This document shows positions 52,739 through 62,097 of a stretch of DNA of 64,000 bases, piece after piece. The DNA lies in assembly GCA_021846985.1 (NCBI GenBank), contig JAJZVX010000011.1, forward strand, positions 49,944 to 113,943. The letters run 5' to 3'. Source of the stretch: Acidobacteriota bacterium (GTDB taxonomy: Bacteria; Acidobacteriota; Terriglobia; Terriglobales; Acidobacteriaceae). Both the position numbers and the translations under genes were made by a program. A model generated the notes under the pieces. The model saw only the letters and a program-made list of their open reading frames with translations. It did not search any database and was not told the origin of the DNA. The first letter of the stretch is position 1, and each line of letters opens with the position of its first letter.

Positions 52739-53677
52739 CTAACATACCTCTACCGGCGCGGTGCGGTACGTGAGCGCGCCGGCCACGCCGGCCATGCTTG
52801 CGTCGCCCAGCTGCGTCGTGGCGCCCGTTGCCGGGCGCGGCGCCAGATCGAATACCGTGCATCCCCCCCCGTCGAGCCACCGCGAAAAAGCAGCCGCATC
52901 GCCCCGGCCGGCATAGTAAACCTGGCGTGGAGGGGCGCCGAGCTTGTCCTCGTAGTACGCCACGGCCACCGCCACCCCGCGCCGGATCTCGGCCGCTCGG
53001 CGTTCCCGGTCTTCCGGCAGGTCGAGTGTGCGGTAAAGCAGCAGATCCTGGCCGTTGACAATGGTCGTGGTCAGCGCCGTTTCGCCCAGGTTGACCGTGA
53101 GCACCGCCTCCAGCGATTCCGTGGCATCCAGCGCGGCCAGGCTCGATGGCAGCACCGCCCCCGGCTCGTAGCCTGCCGTGCGCACCGCAGCCTCGTATTC
53201 CTCCAGGATGGCGATCGGCAGAATGACCGCCAACACCCGGCATTCGTCCTTCTTCTGGGAGAGAACCTGGTAGGTCAGGCCCGTCTGCTCCACATCGAAG
53301 GGAACCATCTTGCGCAGCCGGAAGCGCAGTACCGGCAGCGCTTCGGCGGGCTTGGCTGGCAGCGTGTCGAAGTCCAGCACAAAAACCCGCACGGCCACGT
53401 CGGGAATCACCAGCGTTACGAACCGGGTGCGGGGAGACACTTCATCTAGCGCCTTGCGCAGAGCCGCCGCCACATCCCCCGGCCTGCGCAGGTTCGCTTC
53501 GCCGATCCCGGCCATCAGCGCGCCGGCCGGCAACGCGGCAAAGGCAAAAACCGGCGCCTGCCCCGGCGCGGGCAAGGCTCCTGCCAGCGCGCCCTCCGGC
53601 GTCAACTCCACCGCCGCGGGCGGGCGCGCGCCGCGCTCGGACTTCAACTTCGCTTTGCTGAGCAGCGTGTCGATCAT
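52739..53677 (-). CDS. pilM: PilM-like actin-fold pilus protein
   Basis: From ATG 53677 the product is 312 residues. It belongs to the PilM/FtsA-like actin-fold group: VTLVIPDVAVRVFVLDFDTL, a switch-like LRFRLRKMVPFDVEQTGLTY, PSSLAALDATESLEAVLTVN and a C-terminal VYYAGRGDAAAFSRWLDGGG. PilM binds the N-terminus of PilN on the cytoplasmic side. The start overlaps the gspE stop by ATGA; the open frame reaching 53902 is antisense-like and rejected. Confidence 0.78.
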   Translation of the reverse strand: MIDTLLSKAKLKSERGARPPAAVELTPEGALAGALPAPGQAPVFAFAALPAGALMAGIGEANLRRPGDVAAALRKALDEVSPRTRFVTLVIPDVAVRVFVLDFDTLPAKPAEALPVLRFRLRKMVPFDVEQTGLTYQVLSQKKDECRVLAVILPIAILEEYEAAVRTAGYEPGAVLPSSLAALDATESLEAVLTVNLGETALTTTIVNGQDLLLYRTLDLPEDRERRAAEIRRGVAVAVAYYEDKLGAPPRQVYYAGRGDAAAFSRWLDGGGCTVFDLAPRPATGATTQLGDASMAGVAGALTYRTAPVEVC

Positions 53678-55302
53678 CGGGAAGCCTCGATAAACGTGAC
53701 CTTGTTGATCTCCTTGAGGGTGGTAAACCCGCGCCGGACCCGGTCCAGCGCCGACTCGCGCAGAAACGTCATGCCTTCTTTCTGCGCCAGCTTGCGGATC
53801 TCCGAGGTCGGCTTCTTTTCCAAAATAATCTCGCGAATCGAATCCGTCAGATCCAGCAGCTCGTGGATCGCGGTGCGGCCCCGGTAGCCTGTGCCCCCGC
53901 ACTCCATGCAGCCGGCGCCCTCGCGAAAGTTAAAGTCCCGCCACTCCCCCGGGTCCAGCCCGCTGATGCGCAGCTCGTCGTCGCTGTAGTGCGCGGTCCG
54001 GGCGCAGTGCTCGCAGATGGTGCGCACCAGCCGCTGGGCCAGAATGCAGTTCAGCGCCGAGACAAAGTTGTAAGCCTCCACGCCCATGTTCAGAAAGCGC
54101 CCCAGCACGTCCACCACGTTGTTCGCGTGTACGGTCGTGAAAACCAGGTGCCCGGTCAGCGCCGAGTTGATGGCGATCTGCGCCGTCTCCTGATCGCGAA
54201 TCTCGCCCACCAGAATCTTGTCCGGATCGTGACGCAAAATCGAGCGCAGACCGCGCGCAAACGTCAGACCCTTCTTCTCATTCACCGGAATCTGCGTAAT
54301 GCCGCGTATCTGGTACTCCACCGGGTCTTCGATCGTGATGATCTTGTCTTCTTCGCTCTTGATCTCGTTCAGGGCCGCATAAAGCGTCGTAGTCTTTCCC
54401 GAGCCGGTAGGGCCCGTCACCAGCACCATGCCGTACGGCTCGCGAATGTAGCGCCGGAACCGTTTCAGATCCTCTTCGGCAAAGCCCACCACATCCAGCG
54501 TCAAATGGTGGAACTTCTCGCTCATCGACTCCTTGTCGAGCACGCGCAGAACCGCGTTCTCTCCATGCACGGTGGGCATGATGGACACGCGGAAGTCGAT
54601 CAGCCGCCCCTTGTAGCGCACGCGGAAACGGCCGTCCTGCGGCACGCGGCGCTCGGCGATGTCCAGTTCGCTCATGATCTTGATGCGGCTCAGTATGGTC
54701 GAGTGGTGCTCGCGCGCGATGGGCGCCATGGCGGCTTGCAGCACTCCGTCGATGCGGTACTTCACCACCAGCGAATCGTCCATGGTCTCGATGTGGATGT
54801 CGGAGGCGCGCCGCTCCAGCGCCGTGAAGATGGTCGTGTCCACCAGGCGGATGATGGGGCTGATGTCCTCTTCGCTGGTCAGCTTCTCGATGGAGATGTT
54901 CTCTTCGGAGTTCTCCTCGCCCGTCAGCACGTCGAAGGTCAAACCCTCGCTGGCTTCGTCCAGCACCCGCTGCGATTGCTCGGTCTTCTTCAGCAGATCC
55001 GTGATCTGCGAAAGAGTGGCGACGCGGGGAACGATGCGGTGGCCAAGCAGACCCGAGATCTCGTCCAGAACCATCAGCCGCGAGGGATCGCTGACCGCGA
55101 TCACCAGCGCGTCCTCGATCTGCTCAATGGGCACAAAGTTGTACCGGAACATCAGCTCCACCGGCACCGTGCGCAGCAGGTCGTGCTGAATCTTGAAGTT
55201 CTGCAGATCGACAAACTCCGCATGATACCGGACGGCCAGCAGCTCGGCCTGCGCGCGTTCGTCCTGGCCGGTGGGAAGCGTGAGCGTGGTTGCGTCAGCC
55301 AT
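53674..55302 (-). CDS. gspE: GspE/PilB-type secretion ATPase
   Basis: The 542-residue product is the cytoplasmic motor of type II secretion/type IV pilus assembly. An N-terminal GspE_N domain (about residues 1-140) is followed by the ATPase with Walker A GPTGSGKT (residues 297-304), the Asp box ITIEDPVEYQIRGITQI, and Walker B with ILVGEIRDQETAQIA. The zinc-binding Cys pairs CEHC and CMEC near the C-terminus are complete. It lies six bases after gspF. PilB and GspE are not separable by sequence; PilM-N-O neighbours suggest a pilus-like system. Confidence 0.92.
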   Translation of the reverse strand: MADATTLTLPTGQDERAQAELLAVRYHAEFVDLQNFKIQHDLLRTVPVELMFRYNFVPIEQIEDALVIAVSDPSRLMVLDEISGLLGHRIVPRVATLSQITDLLKKTEQSQRVLDEASEGLTFDVLTGEENSEENISIEKLTSEEDISPIIRLVDTTIFTALERRASDIHIETMDDSLVVKYRIDGVLQAAMAPIAREHHSTILSRIKIMSELDIAERRVPQDGRFRVRYKGRLIDFRVSIMPTVHGENAVLRVLDKESMSEKFHHLTLDVVGFAEEDLKRFRRYIREPYGMVLVTGPTGSGKTTTLYAALNEIKSEEDKIITIEDPVEYQIRGITQIPVNEKKGLTFARGLRSILRHDPDKILVGEIRDQETAQIAINSALTGHLVFTTVHANNVVDVLGRFLNMGVEAYNFVSALNCILAQRLVRTICEHCARTAHYSDDELRISGLDPGEWRDFNFREGAGCMECGGTGYRGRTAIHELLDLTDSIREIILEKKPTSEIRKLAQKEGMTFLRESALDRVRRGFTTLKEINKVTFIEASR

Positions 55303-55308
55303 GTTCGT

Positions 55309-56511
55309 TTACCCCTGACTTCCTGTCGTCTGGCCCATGGAGAATATCGGCATATAGAGAGAAATAAGGATGAAAACAACCACGATGCCCATAATGATCA
55401 GAATGATGGGCTCGATCAGCGCAAGCGCTGCCGTCAGGCCCGTGGCCACGTCCTCCTCGAAAAACTCCGCCACCGAGTTCAGCATGGCCGGCAGTCCGCC
55501 GGTCTGCTCGCCCACGGTGATCATCTCCGCGGCCATCTCCGGGAAAACCCCCGTATTGGTTAGCGACTCGGCCAGGCTCTTGCCTTCGCGCACCGTGCCG
55601 ATCGAGGAAAAAACTGCTTTGGAGATGATCCGCGAGGAGATCGAGCGGGCCGCGGTTTCAAGGGACGGCACCAGCGGCAGACCGCCCGTGAGCAATGTGG
55701 AAAGGGTGCGGGCGAAAAGACCAATCTGATACTTGATCCAGATCTTGCCCGCCACCGGCAGCTTCACGCGCACCCCGTCGATGAGATCCTTCCCCCGCTC
55801 CGTGGCGGCGAAACGATAGCTCCCGTAGCCGGTTCCCATTGCCCCCAGCGCCAGCCAGAGAATGTTGTGCTGAATCCACTTGCTGAAGCTCAGCAGGGTC
55901 ACCGTCATGGCGGGAAGCTTGTTGCCTATCGTCTCGTACAGAACCGCAAACTGCGGAACCACCACCGCGAACATGAAGATCATCAAACCGATCACCAGGG
56001 TCAGAAGCACGCCCGGATAGATCAGGGAAGTCACCAGCTTCTTGCGGAAGGTCAGGGTCACGCGCTGGAAGCTTACATACCGCTCCAGCACCTCCTGCAG
56101 GTTGCCGGAGCGCTCCCCGGCCAGCAGCGTGGTTGTATACATCACCGGAAAACCGCTCTGCGCTTCGAACGCCGCCGAAAGCGACTCGCCCGTCTTCACG
56201 CGGTTCGCCACGTCTTCCAGTTGCGCCGCAAAATGGGCGTTCTTCTGGATCTTTCCCAGCATCTGCAGCGACCCCAGAATGGGAAGGCCGGCGCGGATCA
56301 AAGTCAAAAACTGCTGGTTGAAGATCAAAAACGGTTCCAGCTTTACCTTGCGGCGGCTGCCACCCCCCAGGCCGCTGCGCGTCCGCACGCTGAATACATG
56401 GTAGCCGGCGTGAATAAACCGCGCGCGCAGTTCCTCCGCCGAAGCCGCGGATTGGATCTGCTCCTGCACATGGCCGCGCTCATCGGCCAGCTTGATTACG
56501 AACTCAGCCAT
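55309..56511 (-). CDS. gspF: GspF/PilC-type inner-membrane platform protein
   Basis: The 400-residue product has the GspF layout: a short N-terminal domain, then two repeats of the GspF domain, each with a cytoplasmic helical bundle (FNQQFLTLIRAGLPILGSLQ and LFARTLSTLLTGGLPLVPSL) and a membrane helix (VLLTLVIGLMIFMFAVVVPQ, ALALIEPIILIIMGIVVVFI). It anchors the pseudopilin-polymerising machine in the inner membrane. It is the first gene of the minus-strand operon gspF-gspE-pilM-pilN-pilO-pilP-like-gspG-like; the promoter should be in 56512-56757. Confidence 0.9.
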   Translation of the reverse strand: MAEFVIKLADERGHVQEQIQSAASAEELRARFIHAGYHVFSVRTRSGLGGGSRRKVKLEPFLIFNQQFLTLIRAGLPILGSLQMLGKIQKNAHFAAQLEDVANRVKTGESLSAAFEAQSGFPVMYTTTLLAGERSGNLQEVLERYVSFQRVTLTFRKKLVTSLIYPGVLLTLVIGLMIFMFAVVVPQFAVLYETIGNKLPAMTVTLLSFSKWIQHNILWLALGAMGTGYGSYRFAATERGKDLIDGVRVKLPVAGKIWIKYQIGLFARTLSTLLTGGLPLVPSLETAARSISSRIISKAVFSSIGTVREGKSLAESLTNTGVFPEMAAEMITVGEQTGGLPAMLNSVAEFFEEDVATGLTAALALIEPIILIIMGIVVVFILISLYMPIFSMGQTTGSQG

Positions 56512-56757
56512 AGATTGGATTGCCGCTGTGGAGTGCTGCGCCCCTCCTGCTCTTTCCCTATGCGGGGGCCTTGCTCAAGGGTAACAGTCCTCCCCGCTCA
56601 CTAGACGATGAGAGATGGCCGAGCGTTCGCCGTGGGGGAGCAACAGAATGCCACGGTCCCGGTTTGGGCCTGCGTCTCTGCCGTATCCCCGGCATGTATG
56701 CTGGTTCCATTCCCCGCCGGCAAGGCGGCGCGCGCGCAGGGCGCGGAGGAAAAAACA

Positions 56758-58161
56758 TTGAGTCAAACCATGGGTGAGTCTCTGATGGGCGGGCGGCGGG
56801 CGGCAGGTTCCGCCGTTCTCCCGGGCATGGCAGTGCTTTCCCACTGGCGGCGGATGGCGGCCGGCGCGCTGCTGGCCGTGGCCCTGGGCGTGGGCTGGAT
56901 CGCGGCCACGCACAAGCTGCGTCCCGCGGCCGTCATCGCTCCTTATCCGCACGAACTGGCCCAGGTGAGCTTTGCCGTGGCCGGCGACGTGATCCCCCAC
57001 GAGGCCGTGCGCAAGGCCGCTGCCGCCGCCGGCGAGGGCGCTGCCGGCTGGCAAGCCCTCTTCAGCCGCGTGAGCGACGTCTTCCAGCACGCCGATTTCG
57101 GATTTGTGAATATGGAAACGCCGGTGGCGCCGGAGCACTCGCAAGGCTCAAAGCCCTTCAAGTTCGATGCCCCCGTGGCGTTGATTGACGGCCTCAAGGC
57201 CAGCGGCATCCGCATCGTTTCCTTCGCCAACAACCACGTGATGGACCAGGGTTGGGACGGATTTGCCGAGACACGCGAACACCTGCGCGCCGAAGGCATG
57301 CTCTCTGTGGGCGCCGCCGGCACCGCGCAGCTCATGTGGCAGCCGCTGATCGTCCAGGCCAACGGCATCAAGGTGGGATGGCTGGGCATGACGCGCTGGC
57401 TCAACGACAACCGCAATCCCGGCAACGACAGCCTCCCGCACGTCAACTTCTTCCCCTATCCCGGTGAGGCGGCGGGCGCTCCTGGCGCGGACGAATCCCA
57501 GGTCCTCGCGGCGGTCAAGGCGGCCCGCGCCCAGTGCGATTTCCTCGTGGTTTCCATCCACTGGGGCGTCGAGTACGCGCCGGCCCCCAAACCGGAGGAT
57601 GTGGACCTCGCGCACAAAATCATGGACGCCGGCGCCTCGGTGATTGTCGGTCACCACCCGCACGTGCTGGAGCCCATCGAAACCTACCAGACCGCCGACG
57701 GGCGCAACACCGTCATCTTCTACTCGCTCGGCAACTTCCTCTCCAACCAGTCGCGTTCTTACGTGGACGGCCTGATGCCGGACAAAACAGGCGATCCGCG
57801 CGACTCCATCATCGGGCTGTTTTCCGCGGTGCGCGAGGATTACGGCCCCGCCGGAGTGCGGGTCGAGCTCGGCCACGTCGGCATCCTGCCCGTGTGGGGC
57901 GAAAACAACCGCAACGCCCTGGCCCGCGGTCAGGCCAAAACGCCCCTCATCCGTCCCGTCCTGATCGACCGCGAATTACCGCTCCTCCAGGCCCGCCTCG
58001 ACGCGCTCGACAAGCTCCACGCGCCTCTCAGCGGCGAGCAGAAAAGTGAATTCATCGCTATTTCCGACCAGTTGAAGCTGCTCACGGACCGGCGCGCGCT
58101 CTTGCTGGCGCGAACCGGAGACGAGTACCTCGCCGCTCCGCCGGAACTCGCCGCCAACTGA
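56758..58161 (+). CDS. CapA-family (PGA synthesis-like) metallophosphatase
   Basis: From TTG 56758 the product is 467 residues: GGAGG lies eight bases before it, while the longer frame from 56608 lacks one. One membrane anchor near residues 30-55 (MAAGALLAVALGVGWIA) is followed by a periplasmic CapA domain: VAGDVIPHEAV, FGFVNMETPVAPE, IVSFANNHVMDQGWDGF, SIHWGVEYAPAP and VGHHPHVLEPIE, with conserved Asp, Asn and His residues binding metals. CapA is linked to poly-gamma-glutamate synthesis, but no capB or capC is nearby, so the substrate is unknown. Other in-frame starts (56770, 56785, 56827) are possible. Confidence 0.85.
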   Translation: MSQTMGESLMGGRRAAGSAVLPGMAVLSHWRRMAAGALLAVALGVGWIAATHKLRPAAVIAPYPHELAQVSFAVAGDVIPHEAVRKAAAAAGEGAAGWQALFSRVSDVFQHADFGFVNMETPVAPEHSQGSKPFKFDAPVALIDGLKASGIRIVSFANNHVMDQGWDGFAETREHLRAEGMLSVGAAGTAQLMWQPLIVQANGIKVGWLGMTRWLNDNRNPGNDSLPHVNFFPYPGEAAGAPGADESQVLAAVKAARAQCDFLVVSIHWGVEYAPAPKPEDVDLAHKIMDAGASVIVGHHPHVLEPIETYQTADGRNTVIFYSLGNFLSNQSRSYVDGLMPDKTGDPRDSIIGLFSAVREDYGPAGVRVELGHVGILPVWGENNRNALARGQAKTPLIRPVLIDRELPLLQARLDALDKLHAPLSGEQKSEFIAISDQLKLLTDRRALLLARTGDEYLAAPPELAAN

Positions 58162-58172
58162 TCGCGCCGCAG

Positions 58173-58850
58173 TTAATAGCCGTTTGCCGCCAGCCAGCTC
58201 TCCGTCAGGTCGAACAATTGCTTCCCGCGCTCCTCCAGCATCCGCTGGTAGGCCAGCTTCACCACCACGTCGCCCTCCACGTTCACCGGCGCGCCCACCG
58301 CCAGCGTGTGCAGGTTGGTGCGCCAGTAGGTCAGCGGCAGTATGGCAATCCAGATGCTCTCCCCATCGAAATCGGCAATCGTCAGGCTGATGCCCTCTAC
58401 GGCCACCGAGCCTTTCGGCACCATCCACCGCCGCACAGGTTCCGGCACCCGCACCTTCAGCGTCCAGTCGGTCGTCTGCGCGTCGAAACGCGGATCGTTG
58501 CGGCCAATCACGGGATCGAGCGCAAGCAGCGTTCCCGTTCCGTCCACGTGCCCCTGCACAATGTGTCCGCCCAGCGGGCTGCCGGCGGCAGTGGGCAGCT
58601 CCAGGTTCACTTGGCTGCCCGCGGCCAGCGCCCCCAGCGAGGTTTTGTCCAGCGTTTCCTGTGCCAGGTCGGCGTGAAAGTAAAGGGGATCCACATCCAG
58701 GGCGGTCAGGCAAACCCCGCTCACCCCCAGTGAGTCGCCCTCGCGCAGGCGGCTGGCGATCCCCGGGGCTTCCACCGTGATGCGGCGTACCCCGCCCCGC
58801 TGCTCAAGACCGGCCAGCGTGCCGGTCTGCTCGATGATGCCGGTGAACAT
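58173..58850 (-). CDS. ribE: Riboflavin synthase
   Basis: The product is 225 residues and converts two lumazines to riboflavin and a pyrimidine. The two lumazine-binding halves are visible: MFTGIIEQTG...GVSGVCLTALDVD, and GGHIVQGHVDGTG...VAVEGISLTIADFDG. Length is normal. It lies near ribD (59545-60702), with a CcdC-like gene between them on the same strand. No FMN riboswitch was recognised upstream. Confidence 0.93.
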   Translation of the reverse strand: MFTGIIEQTGTLAGLEQRGGVRRITVEAPGIASRLREGDSLGVSGVCLTALDVDPLYFHADLAQETLDKTSLGALAAGSQVNLELPTAAGSPLGGHIVQGHVDGTGTLLALDPVIGRNDPRFDAQTTDWTLKVRVPEPVRRWMVPKGSVAVEGISLTIADFDGESIWIAILPLTYWRTNLHTLAVGAPVNVEGDVVVKLAYQRMLEERGKQLFDLTESWLAANGY

Positions 58851-58927
58851 GGGTCTAGTTTACAAGCAGCGGGCGTCCACTCGCTCTGCCCTGGCAAAGC
58901 CGGGCATGCGCCGTCTGCCTCCGCGCC

Positions 58928-59437
58928 TCAATCGGCGGCGGCCTCCTCCGCGGCGGCGCTCACCGCCACCCGCGGCACGCTGGTGAGCGCGCGATAGGCA
59001 ATCAAAAGCTTGGCGCGCCAGCGCAGAATCATGCCGAAGGCCAGCAGATAGAAGAGCGCTCCGGTCTGTTCGAGGGTGAGAAAGCGGTCAAAGTAGCCGC
59101 GCGCCAGGTACCGCACCACGGCCAGCACGATCACCACTGAGAAGAAGGCCGAGGAGCGCTTCATCATGATGACCCCGTCCTGGTAATGAAGATCCGAGGT
59201 CAGCAGCAGCGGATAGGCCAGAACAATCGCGCCCGCCAGAAACGCGGCGATGCCCCAACCCCACGGGATGCGGCACACCGGGGCCAGAAACATGCAGAAC
59301 CCCGTGGCCATGCCCAGCGGCGGCATCACGATCTTGCGCAGCGTCACCGGGGTGCGGCCTTCGCGCACGCGCCAGGCGAGTACGCCGGCCAGACCGGCGA
59401 GGGAGACAACGGCCGTAAGGACAGGGGTAGACACCAT
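58928..59437 (-). CDS. CcdC-like (DUF1453) membrane protein
   Basis: The product is 169 residues with four to five hydrophobic segments. Diagnostic parts are TLRKIVMPPLGMATGFCMFL, PWGWGIAAFLAGAIVLAYPL and YQDGVIMMKRSSAFFSVVIV, which fit the CcdC/DUF1453 family named for a gene near the ccdA locus of Bacillus. Its biochemical role is unknown. It sits between ribE and ribD on the same strand; the gaps of 77 and 107 bases leave cotranscription undecided. Confidence 0.8.
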   Translation of the reverse strand: MVSTPVLTAVVSLAGLAGVLAWRVREGRTPVTLRKIVMPPLGMATGFCMFLAPVCRIPWGWGIAAFLAGAIVLAYPLLLTSDLHYQDGVIMMKRSSAFFSVVIVLAVVRYLARGYFDRFLTLEQTGALFYLLAFGMILRWRAKLLIAYRALTSVPRVAVSAAAEEAAAD

Positions 59438-59544
59438 GCGCGTTTCCTTTCTGCAAGTTCTGCTCGTACGGGGAAGGCTCCGGCTCGAAGCCGCAGCTCG
59501 ATCGCTTCTCTATTGTATTGGACGCTGCCATGGGCAGAGGCGTT

Positions 59545-60702
59545 TCAGAATTCCTTGTCTTGTCTGGTCCCGGGCCACGGATCGCGCAGAAGGGAACTCA
59601 GGCCCAGATCCTTGCCGTGCCGTTCCACCTCCACGCCGGCCAGGCAAAACGGCCGCTCCAGCTCCCCAAACGCGGGTACCGCGCCGGAGCCCATCATCTG
59701 CGGGCTCACGAAAAACTGCACGCGGTCAACCAGCCCGCCGTTAACCAGGGCTGTGTTCAGGCGCCGCCCGGCCTCGGTCAGTACCGTTAGAATCTTCTCT
59801 TCGCCCAGCTTGTCCAGCATGGCGTCCAGGGGAACGCGTCCCTCTTTCGCCGCCAGCGCCTCCACCCGGACGCCACGCCTCCGCAGCGCTTCGGCGCGCG
59901 CCGCATCGCCGCTTGTGGTAAAAACCAGAACGTCCTCTTGCGCGCTCGCGGCCAGTTTGCAGTCCAGCGGCATGCGCAGTCCGGAGTCCAGAACCACGCG
60001 CAGCAGCGGACGCCGCCGCCGCTCGCCGCTGCGGTCGGTCAGCAGCGGATCGTCGGCAAGTACGGTCTCGATCCCCGTCACCACGGCGTCGGCCTGCCAG
60101 CGCAGCTTCTGGACGGTGGCGCGGGCCTCCTCCCCGGTAATCCAGTGCGGCTCGCGGGCGGTGCGCAGCGCCGGCGCCGGCGCAATGTGCCCGTCCAGGG
60201 TCATCGCCACCTTCATCAGCACAAACGGACGCCCATGTTGAATCCAGCAGGCGAAGCCCTCGTTGAGGCGGCGCGCCTCCTCCCGGCAAATCCCTTCGGT
60301 CGTGGCCACCCCGGCGGCGTGTAGCGCCGCCAGACCGCGGCCGGATACCGCCGGATTGGGGTCGATGGTCGCCGCGGCCACCCGGCCCACCCCCGCCGCA
60401 ATCAGAGCCTGCGTGCACGGACCGGTGCGGCCCGTATGGCTGCAAGGCTCCAGCGTCACATATGCCGTGCCGCCGCGTATCTCCCGCCCGGCCGCCTGCG
60501 CCGATTTCAGGGCAGCAATCTCCGCGTGCTCCCGCCGCTCGTACTCGTGCCAGCCCTCGCCCGCAAGCTGGCCCTTGCTGTCCAGCAGAACACAGCCCAC
60601 GGCCGGATTCGGCGACGCAAGCCCCATCCCGCGGCGGGCCAGCGCAAGCGCGCGCTGCATCCAGCCCCGGTCAACTTCGTCAGACGGTACGGATGATCTC
60701 AA
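59545..60702 (-). CDS. ribD: Bifunctional riboflavin biosynthesis deaminase/reductase
   Basis: RibD deaminates and reduces the pyrimidine intermediate of the riboflavin pathway. The 385-residue product has a deaminase domain with zinc ligands His59 (HAE, Glu61 catalytic), Cys87 and Cys96 (EPCSHTGRTGPC), and a C-terminal reductase domain from about residue 160 (RPFVLMKVAMTLDGHIA and ILTVLTEAGRRLNTALV). The start is TTG 60702 because GAGGAG lies six bases upstream. It is close to ribE. It is divergent from the glycosyltransferase gene. Confidence 0.93.
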   Translation of the reverse strand: MRSSVPSDEVDRGWMQRALALARRGMGLASPNPAVGCVLLDSKGQLAGEGWHEYERREHAEIAALKSAQAAGREIRGGTAYVTLEPCSHTGRTGPCTQALIAAGVGRVAAATIDPNPAVSGRGLAALHAAGVATTEGICREEARRLNEGFACWIQHGRPFVLMKVAMTLDGHIAPAPALRTAREPHWITGEEARATVQKLRWQADAVVTGIETVLADDPLLTDRSGERRRRPLLRVVLDSGLRMPLDCKLAASAQEDVLVFTTSGDAARAEALRRRGVRVEALAAKEGRVPLDAMLDKLGEEKILTVLTEAGRRLNTALVNGGLVDRVQFFVSPQMMGSGAVPAFGELERPFCLAGVEVERHGKDLGLSSLLRDPWPGTRQDKEF

Positions 60703-60832
60703 GTCGCTCCTCGCCAGCCCTTGGCCGGCAAACAGTTCAGTCTACGCCACTCCCGCCCCGCCGCGGCGTTTCCCCCTGGCCCGGCTGGCGCGGCCCCGGC
60801 GCGCGGATTATTCTGGCTTGGCTGGAGCCGCC

Positions 60833-61972
60833 ATGCAAGCCCTCATCACCGCAATCGCCTTCGCCTCCTTGGCCGCCTGGTTCTACCTGGCGGGCTTGCG
60901 CGGGCGCTTCTGGCGCAGCGGGCCGGCACTGCCGCCCTCCGCCCCCGGCGCCCGCCCCAGCCTCGTCGTGCTGATCCCCGCCCGCGACGAGGCCGCCTGC
61001 ATCCCGCACAGCCTCGCTTCGCTCCTACGGCAAAATTACGCGGGTGATTTCTCCATCCTCCTGGTGGACGACAACAGCACCGATGGCACCAGCCAGGCCG
61101 CGGCGGCACTCCCTGCGGACGGCCGCCTGATCATCCTCCAGGGCGCGCCGCTGCCGGATGGCTGGAGCGGCAAGCTCTGGGCCGTGCATCAGGGGTTGGC
61201 CCATCCCCGCGCCCGCGCGGCCCGCTATGTGCTCCTCACCGACGCGGACATCCTGCATGCCCCCGGGCACCTCGCGGCGCTGGTGGCCAAAGCCGAGGAG
61301 GGCGGGCTCGATCTGGTCTCGGAGATGGTGCGCCTCCACTGCGTCACGCGCGCCGAAAGAGCCTTGATCCCCGCCTTCGTCTACTTCTTCCAAATGCTCT
61401 ATCCCTTCGCCTGGGTCGCCGGCAGCGGCAAGCGCGTGGCCGGCGCTGCGGGTGGAACCATCCTGGTGCGCCGCGCCGCCCTCGACCGGATCGATGGCGT
61501 CACCCGCTTCCGCCAGCAACTCATTGACGACTGCGCCCTCGCCGCTGAAATCAAAAGCTCCGGCGGACGCATCTGGCTGGGCCACGCGCGGCAGGCGCGC
61601 TCCATGCGCGTCTATGCCGATTGGCGCGAAGTGTGGCAAATGATCGCGCGCACGGCGTATGTCCAGCTGGATCGCTCGCTGCTGAAGCTGGCGGCGTGCA
61701 CCGCCGCCATGTGCCTCATCTTCCTCGCGCCTCCCCTGCTGGCGGCGCTGGCGCACGGCTGGGCCCGCGCCGCCGCCGTGCTGGCCTGGTGCGTCATGGC
61801 CTTCACCTTTCAGCCCACCCTGCGGCGCTATCATCGCCCCTGGCCGTGGGGATGGGCCTTGCCGGCCATCGCCTTCTTCTATCTCTGCGCCACCGTGGCA
61901 TCGGCCGTGCTCCACTATGCGAGACGTGGTGGCGGATGGAAAAATCGGGTTTATGCCGGAATTACGCCTTGA
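60833..61972 (+). CDS. hpnB: HpnB-like hopanoid-associated glycosyltransferase
   Basis: From ATG 60833 the product is 379 residues. An N-terminal membrane helix (ALITAIAFASLAAWFYLAGL) leads into a family-2 glycosyltransferase domain: SLVVLIPARDEAACIPHSLA, ILLVDDNSTDGTSQAAAALP, the HpnB-like DGWSGKLWAVHQGLAH, TDADILHAPGHL, and an inserted VAGAAGGTILVRRAALDRID. Three or four C-terminal membrane helices follow. The hopanoid link is known only from operons elsewhere; no hopanoid gene is in this window. The frame extending back to 60263 is antisense of ribD. Confidence 0.78.
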   Translation: MQALITAIAFASLAAWFYLAGLRGRFWRSGPALPPSAPGARPSLVVLIPARDEAACIPHSLASLLRQNYAGDFSILLVDDNSTDGTSQAAAALPADGRLIILQGAPLPDGWSGKLWAVHQGLAHPRARAARYVLLTDADILHAPGHLAALVAKAEEGGLDLVSEMVRLHCVTRAERALIPAFVYFFQMLYPFAWVAGSGKRVAGAAGGTILVRRAALDRIDGVTRFRQQLIDDCALAAEIKSSGGRIWLGHARQARSMRVYADWREVWQMIARTAYVQLDRSLLKLAACTAAMCLIFLAPPLLAALAHGWARAAAVLAWCVMAFTFQPTLRRYHRPWPWGWALPAIAFFYLCATVASAVLHYARRGGGWKNRVYAGITP

Positions 61973-62097
61973 TAAGTGGAAAACTACCCATTGTTACGCC
62001 TCTTCGTGACTCGGGTCACTTCGACCGGCGTCCGCAAGTCATAGCATGAGAACGTGCACGCCGCGCCCTGTGCGCCATCGATGGAGAACAAAACAAG

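Noticed and set aside
58851..60832. Possible FMN riboswitch near ribE and ribD
   Set aside because: None of the conserved RFN blocks is visible, and the upstream gaps are short.
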